Of a stretch of DNA of 19,437 nt, positions 1 through 7,604 are shown in pieces. Position 1 is the first letter of the stretch. The number at the start of each line of letters is the position of its first letter. The notes below the pieces were generated by a model, which searched no databases, was not told where the DNA came from, and saw only the letters and a program-made list of their open reading frames with translations. The stretch is from Sphingomonadaceae bacterium (lineage in GTDB: Bacteria > Pseudomonadota > Alphaproteobacteria > Sphingomonadales > Sphingomonadaceae), in NCBI GenBank assembly GCA_019454625.1, contig JACFNY010000005.1:1-19437 (forward strand), in the 5' to 3' direction. Position numbers and translations under genes: made by a program.

Positions 1-818
1 TTCATGCCGACGAAGCGGTTCTCGACGAGGTCGACGCGGCCGATGCCGTGCTTGCGGCCGAGGTCGTTGAGCTTTTCAAGGAGCGTCGCCGGGCTCAGCC
101 CCTCGCCGTTCAGCGCGACGCCGTCGCCGCGCTCGAAGTCGATGGTGATGTACTCGGGCGCGTCGGGTGCGTCCTCGGGGTTCACGGTACGCGAGTAGAC
201 GTAGTCGGGCACCTCCTGCCACGGGTCCTCGAGCACCTTGCCTTCGGACGAGGTATGGAGGAGGTTCGCGTCGGTGGAGAAGGGCGCCTCGCCGCGCTTG
301 TCCTTCGCCACCGGGATCTGGTGCGCCTCGGCGAACTCGATGAGGCGGGTGCGGCTGGTGAGGTCCCACTCGCGCCACGGCGCGATCACCTTGATGTCGG
401 GGTTGAGGCCGTAATAGCCGAGCTCGAAGCGGACCTGATCGTTGCCCTTGCCGGTCGCGCCGTGGGAGACGGCGTCGGCGCCGACCTGCCGCGCGATCTC
501 GATCTGGCGCTTCGCGATCAGCGGCCGGGCGATCGAGGTGCCGAGAAGGTACAGCCCTTCGTAGAGCGCGTTCGCGCGCATCATCGGGAACACGTAGTCC
601 TTCACGAATTCCTCGCGCAGGTCGTCGATGAAGATGTGCTCGGGGCGGACGCCCATCAGCTCCGCCTTGGCGCGCGCCGGCCCGAGCTCCTCGCCCTGGC
701 CGAGATCGGCGGTGAAGGTGACGACCTCGCAGGCGTATGTCTGCTGGAGCCATTTCAGGATGACGCTCGTGTCGAGACCGCCCGAGAAGGCCAGAACCAC
801 GCGCTTGATTTCAGACAT
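1..818 (-). CDS. argG: Argininosuccinate synthase, N-terminal part (3' end outside window)
   Basis: Argininosuccinate synthase joins citrulline and aspartate using ATP in the penultimate step of arginine synthesis, in the cytoplasm. The frame reads from ATG at 818 down to the window edge and gives 272 codons. The family is about 400 residues, so roughly the last third lies outside. Near the N-terminus is the ATP-pyrophosphatase P-loop SGGLDTS (residues 12-18). It is followed by family-typical stretches such as TADLGQGEE and [14 protein letters not shown]. The ATG follows a purine-rich AAAGGTGCGGGTGG leader, giving a weak Shine-Dalgarno. It is divergent from the EF-hand gene, so 819-950 should hold promoters for both. 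The family assignment is very secure. Confidence 0.97.
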   Translation of the reverse strand, partial: MSEIKRVVLAFSGGLDTSVILKWLQQTYACEVVTFTADLGQGEELGPARAKAELMGVRPEHIFIDDLREEFVKDYVFPMMRANALYEGLYLLGTSIARPLIAKRQIEIARQVGADAVSHGATGKGNDQVRFELGYYGLNPDIKVIAPWREWDLTSRTRLIEFAEAHQIPVAKDKRGEAPFSTDANLLHTSSEGKVLEDPWQEVPDYVYSRTVNPEDAPDAPEYITIDFERGDGVALNGEGLSPATLLEKLNDLGRKHGIGRVDLVENRFVGM

Positions 819-950
819 CCACCCGCACCTTTCGCGAAAAACCTGTGAGTACGCGCGCGCCCTTCGCATTGATGAACGGCTTATTCAAGGGAGAGTCAGC
901 GCGCCGTGCGTATAGGCAGGTAATCGCATGGACGATACGGAGTGAAAGAC

Positions 951-1640
951 GTGACGAAATACCTGATGATCGGCGCTTCGGCAGTGGCCCTGATGGCGCT
1001 GCCCGCGATCGCCCAGACCGCCGCCCCGCCTTCGTCTGAAAAGGCCGCGCACTGGAACGCGCCGCAGACGCGCGCGGACCTCGAGAAGAAGATCGCCGAG
1101 CGCTTCGCCGCGATCGACGCCAACAAGGATGGCGCCGTCACCGAGGCCGAGATCAAGGCGCACGCCGAGGCCCGCCGCGCCGAAGGCGAGAAGAAGATGA
1201 CCGAGGCGCGCACGCGCATGTTCGAGTCGATGGACGTGGACAAGAACGGGCAGGTGAGTCGGCAGGAGTGGGATTCGCACCACGCCGGGATGAAGGCCAA
1301 GTGGAAGGAGCGCCGGGAAACCGCTTCGGCCGACGGCAAGGACCGCGGCGCGTGGATGAAGGGCGACCGGGACGGCCGCAAGGGCCACCGCATGATGCAC
1401 CGTGGCGGGCACGGCTGGGGTGGCGTCGGCAGTTTCGGCGGCGGTTTCGGCGGCAAGTGGATCGAAACCGCGGATGCCAACAAGGACGGCCGCGTGACGC
1501 TTGCCGAGGCGAAGGCGAAGCCGCTCGCCCGGTTCGACGCCGCCGACACGAACAAGGACGGTACGCTGAGCCCCGAGGAGCGCAAGGCTGCGCGCGAGGC
1601 GATGCGTGCGGAACGTCGCACGGAGCGCGGCGACAGCTGA
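951..1640 (+). CDS. Secreted/periplasmic EF-hand calcium-binding protein
   Basis: The protein has 229 residues when started at GTG 951. That start has GGAG at 939-942 with 8-nt spacing. An in-frame GTG at 942 would overlap the GGAG and is less likely. A hydrophobic signal peptide covers about residues 4-22 (ALPAIAQ cleavage region), so the product is exported. Four canonical EF-hand loops are visible: DANKDGAVTEAE (56-67), DVDKNGQVSRQE (95-106), DANKDGRVTLAE (175-186) and DTNKDGTLSPEE (199-210). The two pairs are separated by a basic, Gly/His/Met-rich insert (about 125-170). Similar small EF-hand proteins are common in sphingomonads, but their role is unknown; calcium buffering or sensing in the envelope is inference. 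It stands alone and ends before a strong terminator. Confidence 0.9.
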   Translation: MTKYLMIGASAVALMALPAIAQTAAPPSSEKAAHWNAPQTRADLEKKIAERFAAIDANKDGAVTEAEIKAHAEARRAEGEKKMTEARTRMFESMDVDKNGQVSRQEWDSHHAGMKAKWKERRETASADGKDRGAWMKGDRDGRKGHRMMHRGGHGWGGVGSFGGGFGGKWIETADANKDGRVTLAEAKAKPLARFDAADTNKDGTLSPEERKAAREAMRAERRTERGDS

Positions 1641-1727
1641 TCGGTCCCAGTCCGATCCGCTTGCCTGAGAGTGCGTGGGGCGCCGTTTCCGATCCCCCCG
1701 TCGGAAGATGAGCCCGAACGCGCGCCG

Positions 1728-1768
1728 GGGCCGGCGTCCTCTCCGGAGGATGCCGGCCCTCTGTTTTT
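1728..1768 (+). terminator. Rho-independent terminator after the EF-hand gene
   Basis: A 14-bp inverted repeat (1728-1741 with 1746-1759) contains a single G-T wobble and closes a 4-nt TCCG loop. A run of five T follows at 1764-1768. It lies about 90 nt downstream of the EF-hand stop and upstream of the zinc-ribbon gene, so it separates the two transcription units. Confidence 0.88.
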
Positions 1769-1858
1769 CAAGGCTGCGGATTCCCGCACAAGACGACTCG
1801 ACTTCCCCCGCCAGCCCGATAGCTTTGCGTCAAAAGCATGGAACCGGGGAGATCAGCC

Positions 1859-2065
1859 ATGACTGGAGGCATCAGGGTCAGCCTGAAATGCGAGAACTGC
1901 GGCGGCGCGGACTTCGCGATGTCGGACCGGCCCGCCGAGCGCGACTGGATCGTCTGCACCGAATGCGGCACGCGGCTTTCGACCGTGGCGGAGTTCGACG
2001 ATGAGGTCGTGCGGCTCGCGCACGGGGCGGTGCGCCGCCTCGATGCGGTTTCAGCGCAGCGCTAG
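1859..2065 (+). CDS. Small zinc-ribbon protein, function unknown
   Basis: This is a 68-residue protein. ATG 1859 is chosen because GGGGAG lies at 1846-1851, 7 nt upstream; an in-frame ATG at 1838 lacks such a site. Two CxxC knuckles, C11/C14 (CENC) and C33/C36 (CTEC), are spaced like a small zinc ribbon and sit in a compact N-terminal half. The C-terminal half is an acidic-to-basic helix without a recognised motif. I cannot name a family; nucleic-acid or protein binding through the ribbon is only a general possibility. Its TAG stop at 2063-2065 overlaps the stop of the convergent autotransporter gene. Confidence 0.75.
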   Translation: MTGGIRVSLKCENCGGADFAMSDRPAERDWIVCTECGTRLSTVAEFDDEVVRLAHGAVRRLDAVSAQR

Positions 2066-4380
2066 AATCGTGCCGTGAGGCGCAGGGCCGCGCCGACGTC
2101 GTCGTCGAGCGCCGCGATGTGGCCGGGATCGCGGCGCCAGAAGATGTTCGTGTCGAGGTGGCCGAGGCCCGCGAGGGGCAAGGACCACGCGGCCTCCACG
2201 CTGATCTCGCGGCCGGAGGGCGCGAGCGTGAAGGTGCGGCGGGTGTAGCCGGCGGTTTCCGTCTCGTAGTCGTAGCTCGTCGGAATATCGACCCGGAGCG
2301 CGCCGCCTTCCACGCGCAGCGGCTGCGCGATCCGCACGGAGACCTGATCGCCGCGCGCGAACAGGCCGGACCTCGTGACGTCGAACGCGAAGGCGAAGCT
2401 GCGGAGCGCGTCGGCACCGGAGACGAGGCCGCCGGAGGCGACGTCGAGACGGGTCAGGCCGCCGCGCGCCTGCGCCGCGATCCGCCAGCCGCGCCCGGCA
2501 TCCATCGTCCAGTCGAGACCGAGGAAATCGCTCGACGCGCGCGTCAACCCGAGCGCCGCCGAGCCTTCCGCGCCGAGGATGCTGCCGCTCTCGTCGAGAC
2601 GGCTCCACGTGACGGTGACGTCGGACGCGCCGATGCGGCGGGATGCGCTGGCCGCGAACAACTGCACGGCGTCCGCATCGCGGCGGCGGTCCCATGCGCT
2701 GCCGGGGCGCAGCGACGTAGTGTCGCCCGTGCCCGCCGCCATGCCGAAGGTCCAGCCGCCGAGGCGCTGGCTGATCGCCGCGGCGCGCGTGCCCGCGACG
2801 GAGACGCCGTCATCGCGCAGCGCATCGCCGCTCGCGATGAAACGGGAGCCGGGCGCGCGCGTGCCCGCCATGTTCGCGAGCAGGTCGTCCGCGCCGTAGC
2901 CCGCCGCGAAGCCGACGCCGGTGCCGGGCACGACGCTGCCGGTGACGAAGCCGCGCGTGACGCGCGCGTCCGCGTCGGCGCGGGCGTCGAGGCCGCCCGC
3001 CTGCGCGAGGCCGAGCCACGGCCGCGTGCTGACGGCGGCGTTCCACGACAGGCTGTAGCCGGCGATGCCGAACGCGTCGCGCGCCTCCTCGGTGTTGGTC
3101 TGGAGCGCGGCGGCGAGGCGCGGGACGGGCGCGATGCGCGAGACGCCCGCGCCGAGATCGGCGACGTAGGCGCGGCCGTAGCTGTCGAGCACCACGACAT
3201 CGGAAAGCGCGCCGGCAAGAGCGCCGCCGTCGCCGAGCGCGCCGCCGAGCACGGCGAGCGACCCCGCCTCGCCGGTGACGGGCGTGGCGCTGCCGGGAAG
3301 CGACGTGCCGCCGATCGGCGAGAAGGCGCGGATCAGATCGAGGATGCCCTGGCCGAAGACAGCGTCGTCACCGAGCGCGCCCGCGTCGCGCGCCGTGCGG
3401 AACAGGATGTCGATGATCTGGTCCGCGGTCAGGCCGGGGAACGCGTCCGCAAGCAGCGCCACGGCCCCGGAGATGCCGGGGGCGGCATAGGAGGTGCCGC
3501 TGAACAGGTACGGCGTGCCCGTGTGATCGAAGCTGCGCACGCTCTCGCCGAGCGTCGCCAGATAGTAGGCGGCGAAGCTGCCCGCGCGGTTGCTGAAATC
3601 CGAAAGCGCGTCCCGGTCGTTCACCGAGCCCGCGATGATGACACGGCCGCGCGCGGACGGGTCGGCGGCGATCCGCGCGAAGGGATCGGGGTTCGCGCGG
3701 CTGTCGTTGCCCGCCGAGATGACGATGATGACGCCCGCCGCCGCAGCGTTCGCGATCGCGGCGCGCAGGCGCGAATTGGGCGCCTCGCCGCCGAGCGACA
3801 TATTGATGACGCGTGCGCCCGCCGCAACCGCCGTGTCGATGGCGGCGGCGATGTTGTTGTCGGAATGGGAGCAGCCGGTGCTCGATGAGCAGGTGCCGGG
3901 CGTGTCGGTCCTGAGCGCGATCAGCGTCGCATCGAAGGCGAGACCGTGAATCTCGCGGTCGTTCTTGGCGGCGAGCGCAATGGCGGAAACAGAAGTCCCG
4001 GGGCCGTTGGTGTCGTCGATGCCGCGCGCGCCCGCGACGTCGCGGCTGGCCGGGTCGATGCGGCCCGCGAACTCGGCGCTGTGGATGTCGACCCCGCTGT
4101 CGATCACCGCGATCTTCACGCCCGCGCCGGTCGCGCCGGCTTCATAGGCGGCGATCGCGCCTGCCGACGCCGCGGCGTCGGAGCGCCGGTATTCGGCCGT
4201 GTCGTAAACGGGCGGCGGGGTCGGCGTGGGGGTCGGCGTCGGGGTCGGGGGCGGCGTCACCGTACCCGGCGTCACGGGGCGCGTGCCGCCGCCACCGCCG
4301 CACGCGGCGAGAAGGGCGGCAAGGCAGAGCGTCGAAACGGCGGCGAACCCGCGATGTTGCGTACCTGCGCGTCGGCGCAT
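2062..4380 (-). CDS. Subtilisin-like (S8) lipoprotein autotransporter with altered catalytic His
   Basis: The protein has 772 residues from ATG 4380; AGGGGAG lies at 4398-4392 in the minus direction, 11 nt before the ATG. The N-terminal signal ends in a lipobox, LAAC with C27, then a Gly run and a Pro/Thr-rich spacer (about 40-58). A subtilase domain spans about 85-350: the Asp motif is AVIDSGVD (D94), the oxyanion Asn is in SAGND (N225), and the Ser motif is SGTSYAAP (S297). The usual GHGT His motif reads GPGT (P127), so the nucleophile-activating His is missing from its normal place. C164 and C170 may form a disulfide. Residues about 430-772 have alternating hydrophobic strands and end in Phe, as in autotransporter beta-barrels. 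SphB1 and NalP are known lipidated subtilisin autotransporters. Surface display is inferred; catalytic activity is doubtful. Confidence 0.9.
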   Translation of the reverse strand: MRRRAGTQHRGFAAVSTLCLAALLAACGGGGGTRPVTPGTVTPPPTPTPTPTPTPPPVYDTAEYRRSDAAASAGAIAAYEAGATGAGVKIAVIDSGVDIHSAEFAGRIDPASRDVAGARGIDDTNGPGTSVSAIALAAKNDREIHGLAFDATLIALRTDTPGTCSSSTGCSHSDNNIAAAIDTAVAAGARVINMSLGGEAPNSRLRAAIANAAAAGVIIVISAGNDSRANPDPFARIAADPSARGRVIIAGSVNDRDALSDFSNRAGSFAAYYLATLGESVRSFDHTGTPYLFSGTSYAAPGISGAVALLADAFPGLTADQIIDILFRTARDAGALGDDAVFGQGILDLIRAFSPIGGTSLPGSATPVTGEAGSLAVLGGALGDGGALAGALSDVVVLDSYGRAYVADLGAGVSRIAPVPRLAAALQTNTEEARDAFGIAGYSLSWNAAVSTRPWLGLAQAGGLDARADADARVTRGFVTGSVVPGTGVGFAAGYGADDLLANMAGTRAPGSRFIASGDALRDDGVSVAGTRAAAISQRLGGWTFGMAAGTGDTTSLRPGSAWDRRRDADAVQLFAASASRRIGASDVTVTWSRLDESGSILGAEGSAALGLTRASSDFLGLDWTMDAGRGWRIAAQARGGLTRLDVASGGLVSGADALRSFAFAFDVTRSGLFARGDQVSVRIAQPLRVEGGALRVDIPTSYDYETETAGYTRRTFTLAPSGREISVEAAWSLPLAGLGHLDTNIFWRRDPGHIAALDDDVGAALRLTARF
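4203..4262. repeat. Short tandem GC-rich repeat encoding a Pro/Thr linker
   Basis: Degenerate repeats of GGCGTCGGGGTC type lie inside the autotransporter gene. On the minus strand they encode alternating Pro-Thr pairs flanked by Pro runs. The tract lies between the lipidated Cys and the subtilase domain and is a plausible flexible, slippage-prone spacer. Confidence 0.6.
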
Positions 4381-4479
4381 CTTCGCCCACACTCCCCTGA
4401 AGTTCCTGTCATGCCCCTGATGGCAGAATGGTCGCCGAAACGCATTACCAAATGCTTGCGAAATCCGCCGCTCGCCGCC

Positions 4480-5175
4480 ATGACCCCCGGCATGGACGCC
4501 TTCGGCCACATCGAGACGTGGATTTTCGATCTCGACAACACGCTCTATCCGCCGCGCGCGAACCTGTTCGCGCAGATCGACGCGCGCATGGGCGCGTTCA
4601 TCATGCGGCTGATCGGCTGCGACGCCGTGGAAGCGCGGCGCGTGCAGAAGCGCTTCTTCCACGACCACGGCACGACGCTGCGCGGCCTGATGGACGGGCA
4701 CGGCGTCGCGCCCGCCGACTTCCTGAGCTTCGTGCACGACATCGACATGGGCGTGCTGGAGGCGGACAGCCGCATGGCGGACGCATTCGCGAAGCTGCCG
4801 GGCCGCAAGCTCGTGTTCACCAACGCCGATACCGCCTATGCCGAGAAGGTGCTCGACAGGCTCGGCCTCGGCAGCGTGTTCGAGGCGGTCTACGACATTC
4901 ACGCCATGGACTATCGACCGAAACCAGATCCGAACGCCTATCGCGGCTTCTGCGCGGCGCACGGCATCCGCCCGGAAGCCGCGCTGTTCGTGGAGGACAT
5001 GGCGCGCAACCTCGTGCCCGCGAAGGCGCTGGGCATGACCACGGTGTGGGCCGACAACGGCGCCGAGAGCGGCGGCTATCAGGCCGACCACGCCAGCATC
5101 GACCACCGGATCGCCGATGTCGGCGACTGGCTTCATTCCATTACGACGACCACCAATACAGGGATAAACGCATGA
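4480..5175 (+). CDS. HAD-family phosphatase, pyrimidine 5'-nucleotidase type
   Basis: The protein has 231 residues from ATG 4480. Haloacid dehalogenase motifs occur in order: motif [10 protein letters not shown] (D17, D19), motif II VFTN (T114), motif III Lys in YRPKPDP (K148), and motif IV FVEDM (E172, D173). The wording around motif I matches the subgroup annotated as pyrimidine 5'-nucleotidase, which dephosphorylates nucleoside monophosphates; the exact substrate is not fixed by sequence. The start is uncertain: no Shine-Dalgarno is visible, ATG 4492 would also fit, and in-frame ATGs at 4411 and 4420 would add unlikely residues. Its TGA overlaps the dapD ATG (ATGA), so the two are translationally coupled. 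It is divergent from the autotransporter gene, with about 100 bp between the starts. Confidence 0.88.
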   Translation: MTPGMDAFGHIETWIFDLDNTLYPPRANLFAQIDARMGAFIMRLIGCDAVEARRVQKRFFHDHGTTLRGLMDGHGVAPADFLSFVHDIDMGVLEADSRMADAFAKLPGRKLVFTNADTAYAEKVLDRLGLGSVFEAVYDIHAMDYRPKPDPNAYRGFCAAHGIRPEAALFVEDMARNLVPAKALGMTTVWADNGAESGGYQADHASIDHRIADVGDWLHSITTTTNTGINA

Positions 5176-6005
5176 CCGATCTCGCCGCCATCATCGAAGG
5201 CACGATCAATGGGGCCTGGGAAGAGCGCGAGGGGCTCGGGCTTTCCACCACGGGCGCGGTGCGCGACGCCGTGGAGGCGGCGATCGAGGGGCTGGACGCG
5301 GGCACGTACCGCGTCGCCGAGAAGGTGGACGGCGAATGGCGCGTCAACCAATGGCTGAAGAAGGCGGTGCTGCTGTCGTTCCGGCTCAACGACAACGCCG
5401 TCGTCGAAGGCGGCGCGGGCGGGGCGCCGGCGTTCGACAAGGTGCCCTCCAAGTTCGCAGGCTGGGGCGAGAACCGCTTCCGCGCTGCGGGCTTCCGCGT
5501 CGTACCGGGCGCGACGGCGCGGCGCGGCGCCTACATCGCCAAGGGCGCGGTGCTGATGCCGAGCTTCGTCAACATCGGCGCCTACGTGGGCGAGGGCACG
5601 ATGGTCGACACGTGGGCGACGGTCGGCAGCTGCGCGCAGATCGGCAAGGGCGTGCACATCTCGGGCGGCGCGGGCATCGGCGGCGTGCTTGAGCCGCTTC
5701 AGGCCGGGCCGGTCATCATCGAGGACAACTGCTTCATCGGCGCGCGCAGCGAGGTCGCCGAGGGCGTGGTGGTGGAGGAGGGCGCGGTGCTCTCCATGGG
5801 CGTCTACCTCGGCGCTTCCACGAAGATCGTCGACCGCGCCACCGGCGAGGTGACGCGCGGGCGGGTGCCTGCCTACTCGGTGGTGGTGCCGGGCACGCTG
5901 CCGGGCGCGGACGGCGGACCGGGGCTCTACTGCGCGGTGATCGTGAAGCGCGTGGACGCGCAGACGCGGAGCAAGACGGGAATCAACGAGCTGCTGCGGG
6001 ACTGA
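5172..6005 (+). CDS. dapD: 2,3,4,5-tetrahydropyridine-2,6-dicarboxylate N-succinyltransferase
   Basis: DapD transfers succinyl from succinyl-CoA to tetrahydrodipicolinate in the succinylase branch of diaminopimelate/lysine synthesis, supplying peptidoglycan crosslinks. The product has 277 residues, normal for the family. An N-terminal helical domain (about 1-100) precedes a left-handed beta-helix of hexapeptide repeats (about 105-235). The characteristic core includes [17 protein letters not shown] (about 142-158) and [14 protein letters not shown] (about 162-175). The C-terminal extension ends in [12 protein letters not shown] 5172 overlaps the upstream phosphatase stop. The gene is convergent with rpoN across a hairpin. 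Confidence 0.97.
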   Translation: MTDLAAIIEGTINGAWEEREGLGLSTTGAVRDAVEAAIEGLDAGTYRVAEKVDGEWRVNQWLKKAVLLSFRLNDNAVVEGGAGGAPAFDKVPSKFAGWGENRFRAAGFRVVPGATARRGAYIAKGAVLMPSFVNIGAYVGEGTMVDTWATVGSCAQIGKGVHISGGAGIGGVLEPLQAGPVIIEDNCFIGARSEVAEGVVVEEGAVLSMGVYLGASTKIVDRATGEVTRGRVPAYSVVVPGTLPGADGGPGLYCAVIVKRVDAQTRSKTGINELLRD

Positions 6006-6016
6006 GGCGGGAAAAG

Positions 6017-6038
6017 CCCCTCCCCTGAAGGGGAGGGG
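6017..6038 (-). terminator. Hairpin between convergent dapD and rpoN, probably the rpoN-side terminator
   Basis: A perfect 9-bp inverted repeat (6017-6025 with 6030-6038) closes a 4-nt loop. On the minus strand it is followed by a four-T run (the AAAA at 6012-6015), so it fits termination of the rpoN-distal end of the minus-strand run. On the plus strand no T run follows, so for dapD it is at most a weak or Rho-assisted end. Such CCCCTCCCC-type hairpins look like a small dispersed element and could recur in the genome. Confidence 0.6.
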
Positions 6039-6049
6039 AGCAAGGCGGC

Positions 6050-7600
6050 CTACGCAGCGGCGCTCTGGATCGCGGCGGCGCGGCGGCGTTCGACCGAGGA
6101 GCCGATGCCCATCGCCTCGCGGTATTTCGCGACGGTGCGGCGGGCGATGTCGAAACCGGCGGCGTTGAGCAACTCCACGAGCTTGTCGTCGGACAGGATC
6201 TTGCCGCCGCGCTCGCCGTCGATGAACTCGCGGATCTTCGTCTTCACGGCCTCGGCGGAGACGGCGTCGCCGCCGTCCGCGGCCTGAATCGCCGAGGTGA
6301 AGAAATATTTCAGCTCGAACAGGCCGCGCTCGCACGACAGGTACTTGTTCGAGGTGACGCGGCTCACCGTCGATTCGTGCATCCCGATCGCGTCGGCGAT
6401 GGCGCGGAGGTTCAAGGGCTTCAGGTGCTGGACACCGTGGATGAAGAACGCCTCCTGCTGGCGGACGAGCTCGGTCGCCACCTTGATGATCGTGCGCTGG
6501 CGCTGGTCGAGCGCCTTGATCAGCCAGTTCGCGGATTGCAGGCAGTCCGACAGGAAGCTCTTCGCCGCCTTGCCGCCCGCGCCCGAAAGCTCCGCGTAAT
6601 AGCTGCGGTTGACGAGGAGGCGCGGCAGCGTCGCGGCGTTGATCTCGACCGCCCAGCCGCCCGACGCGGTGCGCGCGACGAAGATGTCGGGCATGATCGG
6701 CTGCGGCCGCTCGCCGCCGTAGGCGAGGCCGGGCTTCGGATTGTAGCCGCGCAGCTCGGCGATCATGTCGGCGAGGTCCTCGGCATCGACGCCGCAGAGG
6801 CGGCGTAGCGTCGCCATCTCGCCGCGCGCGAGCAGGTCGAGGTTGGAGAGCAGCGCCGCCATCGCGGGGTCGTAGCGGTCCGCCTCCATCGCCTGCAGCG
6901 CGAGGCATTCGCCGAGCGAGCGCGCGCCGACGCCGGTCGGCTCGAAGGTGTGGACGATCTTCAGCACCGCCTCGACATCGGCGGTGGGGATCTGGAGACG
7001 CGCGCCGATGTCATTGAGGTCGCCGGTGAAGTAGCCGCTTTCGTCGATGAGGTCGATGATGTGACGGGCGACGATCTGCTGGACGCCGTCCATCCCCGCG
7101 AGCTGGGCGAGCAGCGTGTCGTGCAGCGACAGCTCGGCGGCGAGCGTGGCGTCGAAGCTTTCCGCGTCCTCGCCGCCGCCCGCGCCCGCGACGGCGGGGC
7201 CGGCGACGCTGAGGCTGCCGTCGAGGCCGCCGGTGCCGGGGGCGGGCATGTCGCTCGCACAGTCGTGGTGGAAGGTCTCGGCGGCGTGATCGACGTCGAG
7301 CGGCGCATCGGCATCGCCGCCACCTGCCGCGATCAGCTGGTCCGCGCCGCTGGGGTCGGGTGCAGTCCAGTCGTCGGGCAGCGCCTCCGGCATGTCGGCG
7401 GGCTCGGGCGCATCGAAGGCGCCCGGTTCGGCGGGGGTTTCTCCGGCGGCCTCGAGCAGCGGGTTCCGTTCCAGCTCGCCGTTGATGTAGCTTTCGAGTT
7501 CGAGGTTCGACAGCGCCAGCAGCTTGATCGCCTGCTGTAGCTGGGGGGTCATCACCAGCTGCTGCGAATGCCTCAGATCAAGACGCGGACCGATCGCCAT
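6050..7600 (-). CDS. rpoN: RNA polymerase sigma-54 factor
   Basis: Sigma-54 directs RNA polymerase to -24/-12 promoters and needs an AAA+ activator. The product has 516 residues from ATG 7600. Region I is the typical start, with MTPQLQQAIKLL at 17-28. An acidic, Gly/Pro-rich region II linker follows (about 52-150). The core-binding domain follows (about 150-300). A helix-turn-helix lies near 397-418 (IADAIGMHESTVSRV). The diagnostic RpoN box is ARRTVAKYRE at 486-495. It starts 5 nt after the end of lptB, the usual alphaproteobacterial arrangement. The genes that often follow rpoN elsewhere (hpf, ptsN) are not here; a hairpin and convergent dapD follow instead. Confidence 0.97.
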   Translation of the reverse strand: MAIGPRLDLRHSQQLVMTPQLQQAIKLLALSNLELESYINGELERNPLLEAAGETPAEPGAFDAPEPADMPEALPDDWTAPDPSGADQLIAAGGGDADAPLDVDHAAETFHHDCASDMPAPGTGGLDGSLSVAGPAVAGAGGGEDAESFDATLAAELSLHDTLLAQLAGMDGVQQIVARHIIDLIDESGYFTGDLNDIGARLQIPTADVEAVLKIVHTFEPTGVGARSLGECLALQAMEADRYDPAMAALLSNLDLLARGEMATLRRLCGVDAEDLADMIAELRGYNPKPGLAYGGERPQPIMPDIFVARTASGGWAVEINAATLPRLLVNRSYYAELSGAGGKAAKSFLSDCLQSANWLIKALDQRQRTIIKVATELVRQQEAFFIHGVQHLKPLNLRAIADAIGMHESTVSRVTSNKYLSCERGLFELKYFFTSAIQAADGGDAVSAEAVKTKIREFIDGERGGKILSDDKLVELLNAAGFDIARRTVAKYREAMGIGSSVERRRAAAIQSAAA

Positions 7601-7604
7601 GACG

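Noticed and set aside
48..848. Long open frame on the plus strand opposite argG
   Set aside because: Arg/Glu/Val-rich translation with no family features; antisense shadow of a well-conserved gene in GC-rich DNA.
4203..4262. Possible CRISPR or satellite repeat
   Set aside because: Units are short, degenerate and without spacers, and they encode a Pro/Thr linker in frame.
4411..4479. Earlier in-frame starts (4411, 4420) for the HAD phosphatase
   Set aside because: They add residues not expected before motif I and have no ribosome binding site; 4480 or 4492 fits the family better.
4381..5136. N-terminal extension of the autotransporter frame up to 5136
   Set aside because: The extension is antisense to the phosphatase gene, and the signal peptide with lipobox begins only at ATG 4380.
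5133..6908. Long minus-strand open frame spanning dapD and rpoN
   Set aside because: Low-complexity Arg/Pro/Ala translation, out of frame with rpoN and antisense to dapD.
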